From Oidiodendron maius Zn (Eukaryota > Ascomycota > Leotiomycetes > Myxotrichaceae): a stretch of DNA of 64,000 bases. This document shows positions 23,628 to 36,061 of this stretch, piece after piece; the stretch's first letter is position 1, and each line of letters begins with the position of its first letter. Made by a program: the position numbers and the translations under genes. The stretch is from positions 538,803 through 602,802 of the forward strand of contig KN832880.1 of the NCBI GenBank assembly GCA_000827325.1. The letters are read 5' to 3'. The notes beneath the pieces were generated by a model. It saw only the letters and a program-made list of their open reading frames with translations, had not been told where the DNA came from and made no database searches.

Positions 23628-24691
23628 ATACTCTTGAGCTGAGGCAATATAGGTGCACAGGTTGTAGTCAGGAATCAAGGTGAAACTCAGTGTTATATTG
23701 AGTGATGCAGAGACAACTAAGGTAAGAAGAGATTCAGGAGAACTAGAGCCTTTTATGCTTAATACCATACATTTAATTGAGTCACCAAATAGGTTCCCAC
23801 CTAGTCACCTTATAGGCACCGGTAGGCAGCCTAATAGGCAGATATGTAGTATGTGTAAATATGCCTGAAGCCCTAATACAGTCAATAGATACTTTTAGAG
23901 AATTGGAAATTGTGTTGATCTCCGAACAAGTTAGATCTATCTGTGTTTAAACCATGGTCTTGTCTTAAAAATTCCAGTCTTGCCATTTAGTGAAGGTGGC
24001 CTTATTCGGAACTTCATGTTAATGATTCCTTTTCTTGGCCATGGGTCTTTGGTGCTCATCACATGGTACTTGAGGAGCTATCAAATCCCGCTTGCACCCT
24101 GATTACCGCCTTACTGCTAATACAGGACATATTGCCGATGTTCTTCACCGAAGCTCCATTGAGGGAGTAAATTTTATTTACAACCAATGCTAAGGCACAA
24201 GTAAAGAGTTGACTATAGATACACGGTCATTGGCAGACTCTCGAGGCTATGGAAAAGTTGAGATTGAGTAGGATGAACCAACTAGCCAGCTAATAATTCA
24301 GAGTGGCCAGTAATGATTTCCTACGACCCATTTATACCTCCTTTTCTGGTGCATTACAGTCTAGGTGACTCAGGCCTCGCCGTTGTTTCACTAACACCCA
24401 ACCTAGAGAGGAATATCTAGAAGATCGAGACGATAAATTGGTAGGAGTCATAGCTGATCACAATAGGGCTCAAGACCTATTGTTTCCTATAACTACCTCA
24501 ACTTGCAGTCGAGTGCAGAGTAGTTAGAGCCCCAATTAACTGGGCCAAATTGTACAAAGACAGTGAGGTTGACAAAATCCGCACTTTGTACAGTTCTTAG
24601 TCAAAGCATGTTCATTTTTATATGATGAGTCAAGGTAATAAGATGTAATTTACAGGTGTAATGCGCCGTTACACATTCCGAACTAATCCAG
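23628..24691. other. Intergenic with degenerate repeat copy A
   Basis: About 1.06 kb between the convergent phosphatase and NLR genes. The stretch 24183-24500 is a diverged repeat listed separately; nothing else recognised. Confidence 0.6.
24183..24500. repeat. Degenerate repeat copy A beside the NLR gene
   Basis: Shares long patches with 30103-30378 in the same orientation, for example GCATTACAGTCTAGGTG in both, AGAGTTGACTA followed by TCATTGGCA, and CCTAGAGA. Many differences are C/T transitions (CTCAGGCCTCG against CTTAGGTCTTG), as expected for an old, possibly RIP-mutated, mobile-element piece. Confidence 0.65.
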
Positions 24692-27600
24692 TTATGATAT
24701 CCAGGGCTCTTTAAATTTTAAGCCCCTGCTTACCACTAGTACCTCATGCTTCCTTGCAACCAAAAATTCACCTGTTGCCGGCACATACTCAATAATAAAT
24801 CCTCCATAGATGGTCTGCCATTCCGAAAGAAGAAAGAAATGTCGTCTTGCTCCATTTGAGATAGATGAGATGGATGTAATATCCAGACTGCAGACCCAAA
24901 GGTCCAAGTCAAGAAAGAATACTACACTTCCTGCTACGCTGATGACCCGCCGGATTCTGTGAAAGTGGTGGGTAAAGCTAAGCAGTGGAACTGATGGAGG
25001 TGAAGGACACGAAGCTACGATGCTGGACGCAGGCCAGATTTGGAGTGTTGGGTCTTTACCGGATACTAAGGTGGGATTGCGCTTAGAATTGAAGGTAAGA
25101 AAAGGGGGTGACCACCGCTCAAGAAAAGAGCTGGATATCTCTTCAGAATGATCGCTTGTTTGAGTTGGCGGAGGAGGAGTGATTATGAAGTTCGTTGGCT
25201 CTTTGGTGCCAAGTGAGGGCAATGCCTCTCTCGCGTCTGTCCAGGAGAAGACACGAATATACCCTCGGGCAATTGATACGAATTGTTCTGAATACAATGG
25301 ATGATTAGTGAAGATTGTCTCGTCTTCGTCGCCAAAGAAAATTGTAGCACCAACTCTCTTTCCTTCTGTCGTCCAGAGTCTAGCAGATCCTCTACCTATA
25401 AGCAGCAGCTTCATACAAGAATGGCTAGGGAGAATCGCTGACACTGAATCCTCCGAAAGGATTTCACCGACACTGGCTAGAAATTCGCAACGCTCTTTTG
25501 AGACCATTATTTGGTTTATCAGCACGCGACCGGATTCGTCGGCCGAAACTAAGAGAGGCTTTGCCTCAATAAAAGCAATACAGGAGATTTCAATGTTTTT
25601 GACGTGTCGATAAAGAGTTCCTTTCAAACAAGCAGTATTTGTCTCAAAATAGGAAACCGAACCGTCTGCATTTCCGCAAAAGACGAAGTTCCCGTCGGCA
25701 GAACAACACATCGCTATAATCTCTGGGTCTAGAGGCCTCTCGAGTATGTCAACCGCTTTTATTTCCATAGAGACTGCATGACTTATTTCACTTTGGCTGC
25801 CTTCATCAAGATCGTTGCAAGTAAGTACAGCGGGCTCCCATATTCGGTATCCGGCGCCACGGATGTCAGCAAAACGGTGGCTGCCACTAGCGAATGCAAT
25901 GTCCTTAATTTCATCTTCGTCGACCTTTATTTTGTAAAGCGGCAAAAGGGACTCGCCGCTAGCGCCGGCAAACTCGAAGATTTGGAAAACTCCATTCGCG
26001 CTGCCTGTGACTAGAGTTCGTCCATCTGGTGAACATTTGAGGCAATTTGCAAAGACATTTGGGCTTCGATAACGCAACTGAGTAGATTTCACGTCATATA
26101 TTGCAAGCTCTCCATCCCCGTATGATGCGACCAAAATATTAATCTCCGAGCTTGGATTGAAAGTTAGTCCATCAACAACGAAAATATTCGAGGCAACACT
26201 CAGTCTGACAGTAGTGTCTCTATTCAAGCATCCATGAAACTGCTGAGTGGTGACATTGAAGAGATATAAGGGAAATCTGCGATAGCTGACGGCTAAAGCA
26301 GCGTGGTTCGGCGAGAATAGTGCCTTGTTAGGTTGTCCCCAATTCTTCTGCTCGTGAGGAGTTCCTTGAAGACTGTCTGTCCATTGCCATCTTCCCATCT
26401 CTTCCCTCTCATGAAGATCCCAGTGAACCGTGTAGTTCCCTTTAGTCGCCGCAACTAAAGTATCTCCATCTTGCAGAAAAGTAAGCGCAAGGCTTTCATG
26501 GTCCATATCAAAAGCCCACAAATGGCTTCCCTCTACCGGGTCCCAGAGTCTTATTTGTTTCAGACCACTGGAGGCCAAGTAACGATCTTCGCTACTGAAT
26601 ACTAGAATATTCGCTCTTTCATCATTTTTCAAAGAGTGTTTTACCAGCGTAGATTCTTGGAAGTAAATATATAATGCACCATCGGATAGCGCTACTGCAG
26701 AATACTGTTCACCACATGCTATCGCACTGGTCCGCTGAGCCGGATAGTTCACTCTAGCTAAGCAGTCATCCCAGGTGCCGTCCGTCGTCCCTTTGATGCT
26801 TAGGCCGGTCTTTGACAATCGAGCTGCGTAAATTTTTGAAATAAGGGACTGTGATGGACACATTACTGGGATCAAGTTTTGTATTGATGCTGGTGAGATA
26901 TTGAGATGCATGCCAAATTTGGCGCTCAGCCGAAATAGGTCATATATCCAAGTCCCTGTGCTTCCTCTCTGCGGGGATATTGGAGCAAGGTACGTTAGTC
27001 GGCGCCTAAAGTAAGCTTGCAAGTTCTGTGCAGTAAGTGTGACTGAGCGCAGGCTTCTCTTCCTTGCAAGGTGCTCAATCCAGATCAACGCATTAGAATC
27101 TAGAAATTTGCCCAATAAATCCCAATTTTGGTCGTCCTCTGAAGAGCTTTTCTGTAGATGGTCAGAAAAATATTCGCAAGCATAATCTATAATGTCGGGC
27201 GGCGGAGTGGTTATGGAGGGAACCTGGGGCTCCTTCAATCCCTCTACACGGTTGTGTTTCGCGAGATATTCAATTAAGAGCGTGAGGCAAGTTTGAGCAA
27301 TTCGAGTATGACATGGTATCTTGTGGATGGCAAACTCAGAGAAGCTATCCTGCTGAAAGAGATATTCTTTTGCGGTTTGGTGGATGACTTCAACTTCATG
27401 TCTCCGATTTACAGTTACCAGCTGACCGGAGATAGGAGAAATATCTCTTTCCAGGTTGGGGATTGTGTGACCTGCCATTCTGAGAGCAAATTGTAATGCC
27501 TCAATCTTCAATGGCCGTAATGATAATGTTGTCCACATGTAAACGGACATGGCCATTTGTACCTGTCGCCGATTCTTCTGAGGTATGCTTCCAAGCATCT

Positions 27601-29624
27601 TGGCATAGAACTTGTTCATATTTTCCGGTATTTTGTTCAGTACCTCTTCTGCTTCTTTATCCGAATAAACCAGTTCAAGTTGCTGGACGACAAGAGATAC
27701 CCATAAAAACGATCCGGAAGCCTTTTCCAAAATTTTCTGTCTGAGCTTCTCTCCACCTCCACCATCACTAGCTGGTACATGATTCATTCTAGACTCGATG
27801 AATTTGCTGAAGTCACTAATTGTGTCTTCTTCTCGTAATCGATAATGCTCAATATTTTTGATCATACCATCCATAAGTCTCCTATGTGGATTCTCACGAC
27901 TTGTAAAAAATATTCTCAAGCACGGCGGTGCGGTGATGAGTAGGTTTAGAAAGAATTGAGATTTCTGAAATTCGTCCACTGCGTCAATCACCCAGTATTG
28001 GGTCTTGAAGTTGGTGTCTTTGAATATGCATCCGAGGAAAAGTTTTCGCCATATAGTCCCTTCATTCCATTTCTCCCTGGATGGAGAAGTCTCTTGCACC
28101 TTAAGCAACCTCTGAAGGACAGAGTTGTCCGCTATCGCCATTTGATATGCTAATGCACGTAGGCATTCAACGGTATTGGACCAGTGTGAGTTTCCATATT
28201 TGAAAAAAAAATAGCTGCACCCCAGCCTATTGTGCTGGAGTTCATGTACGATACGGCTGCTAAGGACGGATTTACCGAAACCAGCGTTGCCAGTAATCCA
28301 GAGAAAAGGTCGGCTGCCTGGTTGCGCTTCCTGCCATGATTTATATACTTCCCTCCTTACAAACCAGTCACAAGAACCTGGCATCCGAATGTCTTCTAAT
28401 GCCGATAGCTCATTATCTGGCAACTCGGATATCCCGGTGAACTCTACCAATTGATCACGTCTAAGTGCCAGCGATATCGATCCTATTTCATGTAAGCGTG
28501 CTGACTGAAATTAAGGAGGATGCAAAAATTACGATCTAATAAAATCTTATCGATAGTGACGCTAAAAGAGTTTCGGAGGGTCTGGTAATTTGGATCGGTT
28601 CGGAAATCGAATTTACAAACTCCACGATGATCTGCTTTCAAAGGGAAGGACTTCTCATTAAGATAACCAAGAGTTGCCGAAGACTTGTCAACAATAACAG
28701 CTTGGGTGACGATAAGGTTGCTTAGTTCAGTTTCATAGAAAGACCACAGCTGGACATCTTTAGCATAATGTCTGAAACTGTCGTTGATATGTGCAATTGA
28801 GTCTGAATCGTGACTCAATTCAGAAGCAAACGGCTTTAGGCCGTAAGAAACACTGAGTATATTTCCAAACAACTTCGAAAAATCCGAGCCCCTATGCGGG
28901 GTTGCAAGAAAGTAAAGTGTGTGGATCCGGTTTGCTAAGTCTTGGAGATCTGGATCTTCTCGAGCAAGCATATACGCCTATGTCTGGTCAATGCAACATG
29001 TCTCAATAATGCTTGGGTTAAAAGACCTTCTTTATGACAATTCCACCCATGCTATGCCCAATGAGGACAATATTAGTCTGTGACTAGTCAGTTGAGGCCA
29101 TCTAAGCAACAATTGTGACGTACACTACTCTTACGAATCTTGGGGTGCCGGCTAATATCGCCCAACAACGACCGTGCGAAGTCTAGGATAGTCAAGGTGC
29201 TTCTCTTCCATTCGTCCCAATCTGCAGCGTATCCAAAGCTATGTATCCTAACCGAACTAAATTCAGCATCTTGCGATAGCCATGCTTTTGGCCAGAAATG
29301 TTCAGGATTGTTCGATAATGACCATGTCTTCCGCGAACCTCCGCCTAGGCCATGGACAAAGATGAAGTCGATTATAGGGTCGTGGGGATCGTGAAGATTA
29401 TCGAGTCCAAGCGGTCCTTTGATGTCTGTGGAGGCAGATTGATCCTGCTCTTCGGATTCGGTCGCCGGTCTCCTAGATGGGCTTAATTTCCTCCATGCTA
29501 CCTTCACAGCACGGCCAAGACGATTGGGCCTCTCAGCTGATGAACGGCTCCTATCCTAGAGTTTATGAGAATCTGTATACGTATTAAAAATCAAGTATAT
29601 AAGCAGAGAGCTTACAGAAGTCAT
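24692..29624 (-). CDS. NLR-type STAND protein: alpha/beta hydrolase (SesB-like) - NACHT - WD40
   Basis: Exons 29616-29624, 29124-29555, 29027-29077, 28533-28977 and 24692-28482 give 1575 residues. The first exon encodes only Met-Thr-Ser. The N-terminal domain is a lipase/esterase fold: DFIFVHGLGG, the nucleophile elbow GHSMGG (Ser 156) and LATPHRGSDFSKL. NACHT follows with Walker A GNAGFGKS (377-384) and Walker B YWVIDAVDE, then a helical stretch (WVSLVVQQLELVYSD). The C-terminal half has degenerate WD40-like blades (RLWDPVEGSHLWAFD, LVTGSANGVFQIFEF). Fungal NLRs of this type act in non-self recognition and regulated cell death. The gene is flanked by degenerate repeats. The 28483-28532 intron (GTAATT..AATAG) is the least certain join. 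Confidence 0.88.
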
Positions 29625-30729
29625 GGCAGAAGAGTGGCATTTAAGAAGGCCTTCGAGCGATTGCTCCAGTAAACAGTGGAAAGTTGTAAAGGAGGGAATC
29701 AATAGCGCCACCGAATTATAGCTACTTTCCTACCATACTTAAGGGACAGGCAATGTTATATGACCTTCCCATTTTCTTCACTGCCTGCGGGTGGCAGCAG
29801 GGTGATGTCAGACGCCGAATCTTTACTGGATGGTCGGTGAAAGGAATTGTGTGACCCGACCTGAGCGGGCTACCTATAGCTTGCCGTAACCGCCCGGGCG
29901 ACGATTCAGCTCGAAAATGGCCAATTAATCCCTACGTCAGCGCTAAATGCCACCATCGCCTATCTTATTGGATCTCATGCTAAATCGTCAGCATATGGAG
30001 CACATGAGTCTTGAGGAGGCATGTGAAGCGCGCGCTAAATGATTTGAGTGCGTGGATGGCGCTGGTTTGGTAAAAGAGGTTACGGCTGAAGCAGCTAGCC
30101 CACGAATGGTTAAAGCACAGGTATAAGAGTTGACTACAGTTATATGCTCATTGGCACACTTTCGAGATTATAGACGAATCGAGATTTAGTTAAATCAACA
30201 AATTGGTGGGTTATATTCCCATTTCCTCCTCCTTTTCTTGGGCATTACAGTCTAGGTGGCTTAGGTCTTGTTGCTCTCACACTACCACCTGGCCTAGAGA
30301 AGAAGCTCTATAGAAAAATCAGATGATGAGCTGAACACTATAAATCTCAAGAACTACTATTTTCCTATAGTGACAGAAACATACTTTAAAGCTCCGCTAT
30401 CAGCTGCGGCTGGAAGAGTGAGACAAATGGCCGCGTTGGCATATTGGATTGTCCCGTGCAGATTTCCATAAAAGGGAAACAGCGCAATCATCAGTATTCA
30501 GAAATTCCATCAATGCCGGCGGCTAATTCTCCATGGAGCACGCAGAGCAATACACCCACCTGACCCGTTCCCGAATATGGAACTTGAAGCTGGCACCACC
30601 CAAGCTTGCCCACCAGGTATCTAGTTGGCTTGCTACTCCGGGCTTCGGGAGATGCCTGGGTGATCAACATATCTGAAGGTGAATCGGGCTAGGCAGTTGA
30701 GCGGTTAGGTGAAGCATCGTTGCCTATCT
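29625..30729. other. Intergenic with degenerate repeat copy B
   Basis: About 1.1 kb upstream of the NLR gene. The first few hundred bases should be its promoter; 30103-30378 is a repeat listed separately; no gene recognised. Confidence 0.6.
30103..30378. repeat. Degenerate repeat copy B
   Basis: Same-orientation partner of 24183-24500, on the other side of the NLR gene, with the shared core GCATTACAGTCTAGGTGG and a common order of shorter matches throughout. Confidence 0.65.
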
Positions 30730-33700
30730 CTAACTGTCGTCCGAATGCTGCCGAGTCCCAGTCAGGTCCCGATTACCTGCCTTCCTCTTTAATGTTCTGA
30801 CACTGGAAGTTCCAATTCCTGAGACGGTCAAATTTGATCGCTGCTTTGGAAGAGGAGAAATTGAAAGGTTTAGGTCTGGTATAGATATGGATGAAGTGTA
30901 TGATTCTGCATACGCCGAACCCTGTTCGGTCCGTGATACTTCGTCAAACTGTGGTACATCGTCAATTACACGTTCCTTTCTCTTGTGAGAAGGGAGCACC
31001 AAGCTCATTCTGGATCCCGGACTTTCTCGGCCGTCATCTTCTGTCGTGGAGCTCGGGCTGGTCGGGCTATGGAATTCATCTGCACTAACTCGGATTGAAG
31101 CCTGTTGTGAAATCGTGGCCGAAGCGCTTCCGTAGCTGCTTGCATCGACAGTGCTCAAACTGGAGGATCTTTGATCTCGATCTGCACCCCCCACCGCTAA
31201 TAATAATCCCTGCGGCACGTCTGCTGTGACAGCCTGCATTATCTTGCGCCAGCGGCTGCGATGGTAGCCGAAAAGTACGCCACCGCAACTCCTGATACTC
31301 CCAGCTTCTTCTTCGGGCATCTCCCTAGCCCTTGCAAGCCCCAACTCCTTTGTAAGTTTCCTAAACGTCTGGATGCGCGCCGGGCTGGCCCGATCTGGTA
31401 CGCAAGCGCATGGAACGAAGCAGCTGGTTGGCATATCCCAGATGAACTCCTGCCTGAAGCGCCACCTGCCTAACTCTGTGCCAATCCAATCGCCTTCGTC
31501 TTGGAGATGGTAGAGATCATCCATTGAGACAGCGAGTATGTCACGCTCTTTCGGCGAAGAGCTGTTCCAATGACATCTAGTACAACAGTCCTCACTGGAA
31601 ACGGGGCGGAGAAGATCGCCAAATCCATGGCCGAAAAGGGTGATTGCATGTATCGCACGCGTAAATCCAACCCAGCCTTTACCGTCGTCTTTGAGAACAA
31701 CGCCCTTCGGGTAGAATGGATCGGAGCGGCGAGCGACGTCCAGGAAGTCGAAACCTACAAGATTCCTCCATGGTGAACGTGAAATAAGAAATCCAATCCC
31801 GTCATCAGCTTCTATGTCTGCCTGATGGTCAATCATCAGCTCCAGGATGCTCAAGATGTCACTGAGTCTATCCCTAAAGCGGTACTTATCATCCCCTCCA
31901 CTCTTGGAGCGAAGTTCCAAGTCCAGATTGCTCGCGTCAGTCATGACGCTCATCGATGCAGTCCTAGCTGTATAATTGTCCCCTGGCTGCTTCAACTTGA
32001 CCTTCTGTGTATATATCGAGCGCAGATATTCTCGGCTGTCAGATTTCAAGGATGCGTGGGCGAGGTGCAGCAATGAGCTTGGCCCATCGACTAGCCAGGC
32101 GCGCCGATCGAGTGTGTCGTGTAGGATGACGTGTTTCTCGGCCAGCCACTGCAGCCGACCAAATAAGTCGTCCTTCTTCCGCTCATCGTTGAGAGTGGAG
32201 ACCCTTTTACCGCGGGCAAAGGTTAAACCAGCCGTAATGTACCGCCCGCCTGAGATCTGCAGCTTCTCGAGGACCCATCCTCGCGGTGGGCGGGCGAGGC
32301 CTGAAGGCCGAATGTTGTAGTCTGCGCTATCTGTTCCTGCAGAGCGAGTCTTGTTAGTTGGCTATAAGTGGTTGGGAAGGCTTACTCCCGACTAACCAGT
32401 GACATTTTTGACAATCCGACACCACCCGATTATGTTTCGTGCTGTTTGCAGATCCTCGTATCGGAGTCGACTAACACCGTCGCGGGAACCATTTCCGACC
32501 CTCGGGTCTGCATACGATATGCGGGATCCGTTATTGCTTTCTATAAGGTGCCATACGATGGTACCGTCTGCGTAGTCCACCTTTGTGGGATATAGCATGG
32601 TCGAGAAGCCCTTAATCAGTAGGCGTGCTTTGAAGAGGACTGCCTTCCCCGCACCGATGATATCGGCCGCGATATCGAGAGGTATCTCAAGGCCCGGAGT
32701 GGCAGCTGGCCTTGAGGGGATTGGAAAACCGTGCGCAACAGCCATGGTCCCGAAGAGCTTTTTCCAGCATTCACTGTTATCGAGTTCCTCCCCGTGGGCG
32801 AGAACAAGAGGCAACTGGGAGAACCTTATGATAATGTACGGCTCCGAACCATGCAGTTCGTTCACGGTAAGATTAGGCTTACAAACGTAGTATCTAGACT
32901 TACCGGACGGTTGCAACGCAGATCCAAGCCAGGCCAGCTGCTCAGCGACTTCGGCGATCTCAAAGTCTGTGCCATCGACATCGAGGTGCAGACTGCCTTT
33001 CTCCAGCCGTGCTCTAATCCTAGAACCGCTTTTCAGAGGCACTGATAATTTATTAGTGGCAGAATCAATTTGATTTCGAAGAGAAGTTGTTCTTACCATC
33101 ATGGACCTTGTATGGCTCTGCAATCAGGCTCTGGATGAGCGCCAAAATATTGGGCGCGGCAAAAGGCCACGTTTGCATCATGTAGTCTTGACAAGGCAGC
33201 GCTTGGAGGATATTTCCCTCACCAGTGACCGTGATAACCCGTGATATGTGGTCTCGCGGCTCCATTTCTAAGAGCTCCTGGAACTCCTGCTTGACAAACG
33301 CCACAGGGTCCCATTCCACCTCGAAATGGGCCACGTATATGTGCGGTGCGCGGTTTCGACTAATCATCTGCTTCAGTACACGTAGCGGTTTGCCGCCTGA
33401 GTCTCCTCCGGATTCATTTCTCCGAAGCAATTTAAGAACAGTCTCACGGACAGCGTGCATGGCAGATGGAACAATTCCTTGTAAGGCAAGATCCCGCTTC
33501 AGAGTTGAGAGCAGCCAGGCAGATGCCTCGGCTTCATTTAGGATCTGCTTGTATCCATCATATGGGTCGATAAGTGCGGCATGAGCCATTTCTGTCTCCT
33601 TTGAGGGACGGCCCCACAGTATTGCCATTCGTTCCTTCCCGTCCACAACTTCACTTGGCTCCGCATTGGCTGATTCTGATTCTTCGTCATCGCTGTCATC

Positions 33701-36061
33701 GCGCACTGACCCGCTTTCTCTCAAGCTTTGGTCTTCAGCGTCAGGCCCCTGCTCTCCCAGCAGACCAGTGACAGTCCTGTGCAAATTGTGAGTGGAGACC
33801 TTATATACGCGAGCGGGACTCCATATTCTTTTCCATAATCAGCGATAATAGCGGAGAGAACTGTTCTTACCTGCGAGCCGCCGGCTTGTGAGCAATATAC
33901 ATTAGCTTCCAATGGTCCTTAGCCTTGTACTTAGTGCTGCCTTCGTGGCCTAGTCTGATGGCAAACTCCTGGAGAAGCTTGGGCAAGACCATAAGAATAT
34001 CGCCAGCTGATATCTCTCCTAGATGCGTACGGACTAAAGCCATCAGCCAGTTCGCAAACTCCTCGGTGAATTCGTCTTCACTGCTCTGGAGACTTCCTGC
34101 GTCCGAGTATTCGTCTAAATTCTCATCAAAGTTGTCGTCCGTGGGTTGCCGGACGTCAGAGGACTCTGATTGAGGTTCCAGTTGAGTCGGACAAGGGAGC
34201 TCGGCAACAGGATCCAAAGTGGCGGCGACCATTGTTTCATTGGATGTGGTCTCTTTGTCACGCGAGGTCGAATAGTATGCAGAGTCAGAGACTGTATCTG
34301 CTTTGATATGAGAATAAGTGGCGCTGTAATCGTCACTGTCTAGCTTTTTGTCTGCTTTAGTATTAGAATAAGTGCTGCTGTAATCGTCACTGTCTAGTTT
34401 AGCGGTTTTAGTAGTGCTATGGTCGTGAGACGGCGATCCCGAGATGCCCCTAATATCTGCAGCTGCATTTTTGTTACGCGGGCTAGAGTAATATCCAGAG
34501 CTAGCGGCTGTGTCTGCTTTAATATAAGAGTGAGTGTTGCTGTTATCGTCACTGTCGTGTTTGGCGGTCAGGATGGTGGGACGGTCATGAGGCAGCGACC
34601 AGTAAATGCCCCCAGCATTTTCAATTGTATTTTTGTTACGCGGGATCGAGTAATATGCAGAGTCAGCGACTGTGTTTGCTTCAGTACGAGAATGAGTGCT
34701 GCTGTAATTGTCACTGTCTATTTTGGCGGTCAAGGTAGCAGGACGGTCGTGGGTCGGCGACCATGAGATGCCCCCTTTATCTGGAATTGTATTATAGCCT
34801 CTATACCCCTCGTGATATTTATTTACCAGTCTTCTCATTTCTACTGCGATACTGAGTGGAGTTAACTACAGAAGGTAAAGCAAAGAAGAATACTATGCTA
34901 CTTACGATTTTCGAAGCTTCAGACCATCGGGATACAAGGCACTTGCCTGTATATTGAACTTCCTATTTGTGTCAGTGTTTGAACACTACAATTTATAAAT
35001 CAACGTACATGGCATATAGGGCGAGTCGATCGTCGTAGTCTTCTATAGGGATGGACTTTGGAATATGTGAGTGGTACATGCTAAAGTATTTGCGAGAGAA
35101 TTTGTTCCGTTGTGGTAACCAGTTTCCGAGCTCATCTAAGATTCATTAATAGGAGTAAATAACGCAGAGGTGATATAGATCTCGTACACTCGTTGTGGGC
35201 GTAAAAACTTGCGGGGTCATAGATAATAGAACGATCCGTTTGCACATTAACTGCAGCGTTCCTATGCCACAAATTTCCGTGGACAAGGGAAGGCCTTATT
35301 GACCGTCCGTCGGTCTCCATTGGTCTGAGAAGCCGTGGAATTACCTTTCCTAATATGTGATCCCTGAGAGTTTCTATTTCTTCCCAAGGGCCACCACGTT
35401 CTACATTGAGGTTCAACATGTGCTCGAATTCATTAAGGAAGAACGTTTCCCATGTGTCGGTATATCCATTTTCTTGAGGAAGATCACCATTGTACGTAAC
35501 GATATGAAATCCGAATTTTCCATTTGGGGCTTCGCTCTTTTGGTGCAATTGAGCAAGTTTTGTACAGAATTCAGATGGCTCTGGAAGTTCTTCGGCCAGC
35601 TCGTAGAATTGGCAAATGTAGTAATACGTGTCAGGAATGCTTTTGAAAGCCCCCCAGATAATGGGCCGTGGAGTAAAATCGCCTACAATAGCGTGAATGG
35701 ATGATGTGGATTCAAACTCGCCCTGCAGAGCTCTCATTCCATATTCACCATAGCGCACCTACTCTCAGGAGGACTAGCAATCAGCACATGGAATACAGAG
35801 CAGCAAATTCTCTTAGGATTTCCCGAAATAATATACCTTCATGAAATAAGCTCTTTCCACTCCATCCTTGGCGGTGTCTACCCTGAAAGTCAGGGACCAG
35901 CCTGAGGAGCCATGGAAGGTAACACTCAGGACGGTCCCGAATATGGGGAGTTCTGTGGGATCCAAAATTTAGCATACTACAGATACAATCCCGAAACAAT
36001 ACAAACCTGCCTGAAGTACCTCTGCTGTGATGGCATCAGCGATTTCTGAGGGGATCTGCAT
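30730..36061 (-). CDS. Fusion: fructosamine-kinase-like domain - tandem-repeat linker - orphan fungal domain
   Basis: Nine exons (36007-36061, 35837-35952, 35188-35758, 35009-35135, 34906-34962, 33871-34851, 33097-33776, 32397-33041, 30730-32336) read as one frame of 1612 residues. Residues 1-328 match the fungal fructosamine/ketosamine-3-kinase family (GEFESTSSIHAIVGDF, GKFGFHIVTYNGDLPQ, PSLVHGNLWHRN, DPASFYAHNEYELGNW, EMRRLVNKYHEGYRGY). The catalytic Asp expected in HGDLW is Asn (219), so kinase activity is doubtful. Residues about 331-510 are three 54-residue repeats. The rest is a large fungal family I recognise only as uncharacterised (LIKGFSTMLYPTKVDYADG, NIIGWCR, ISGGRYITAGLTFARG, WLVDGPSSLLHLAHASL, KGWVGFTRAIHAITLFGHGFG). 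The kinase exons join the orphan part in phase at 34851. Two separate transcripts remain possible. Confidence 0.8.
34254..34793 (-). repeat. Three tandem 162-base units in the fusion linker
   Basis: Each unit encodes 54 residues: N-T-I..GGI-W-P-HDRP-LTAK-DSD-Y-S-THS-KADT-SAYYS-PRNK. Unit 3 carries an internal extra 54 bases (repeating LDSDDYS-TYS-KAD). The repeats begin directly after the kinase-like domain ends, so the array appears to have built the junction. Confidence 0.85.

Noticed and set aside
32820-32905. An intron starting GTAAGT near 32904 in the fusion gene
   Set aside because: Removing it to the nearest acceptor breaks the frame, and the open reading continues into family-conserved sequence without it.
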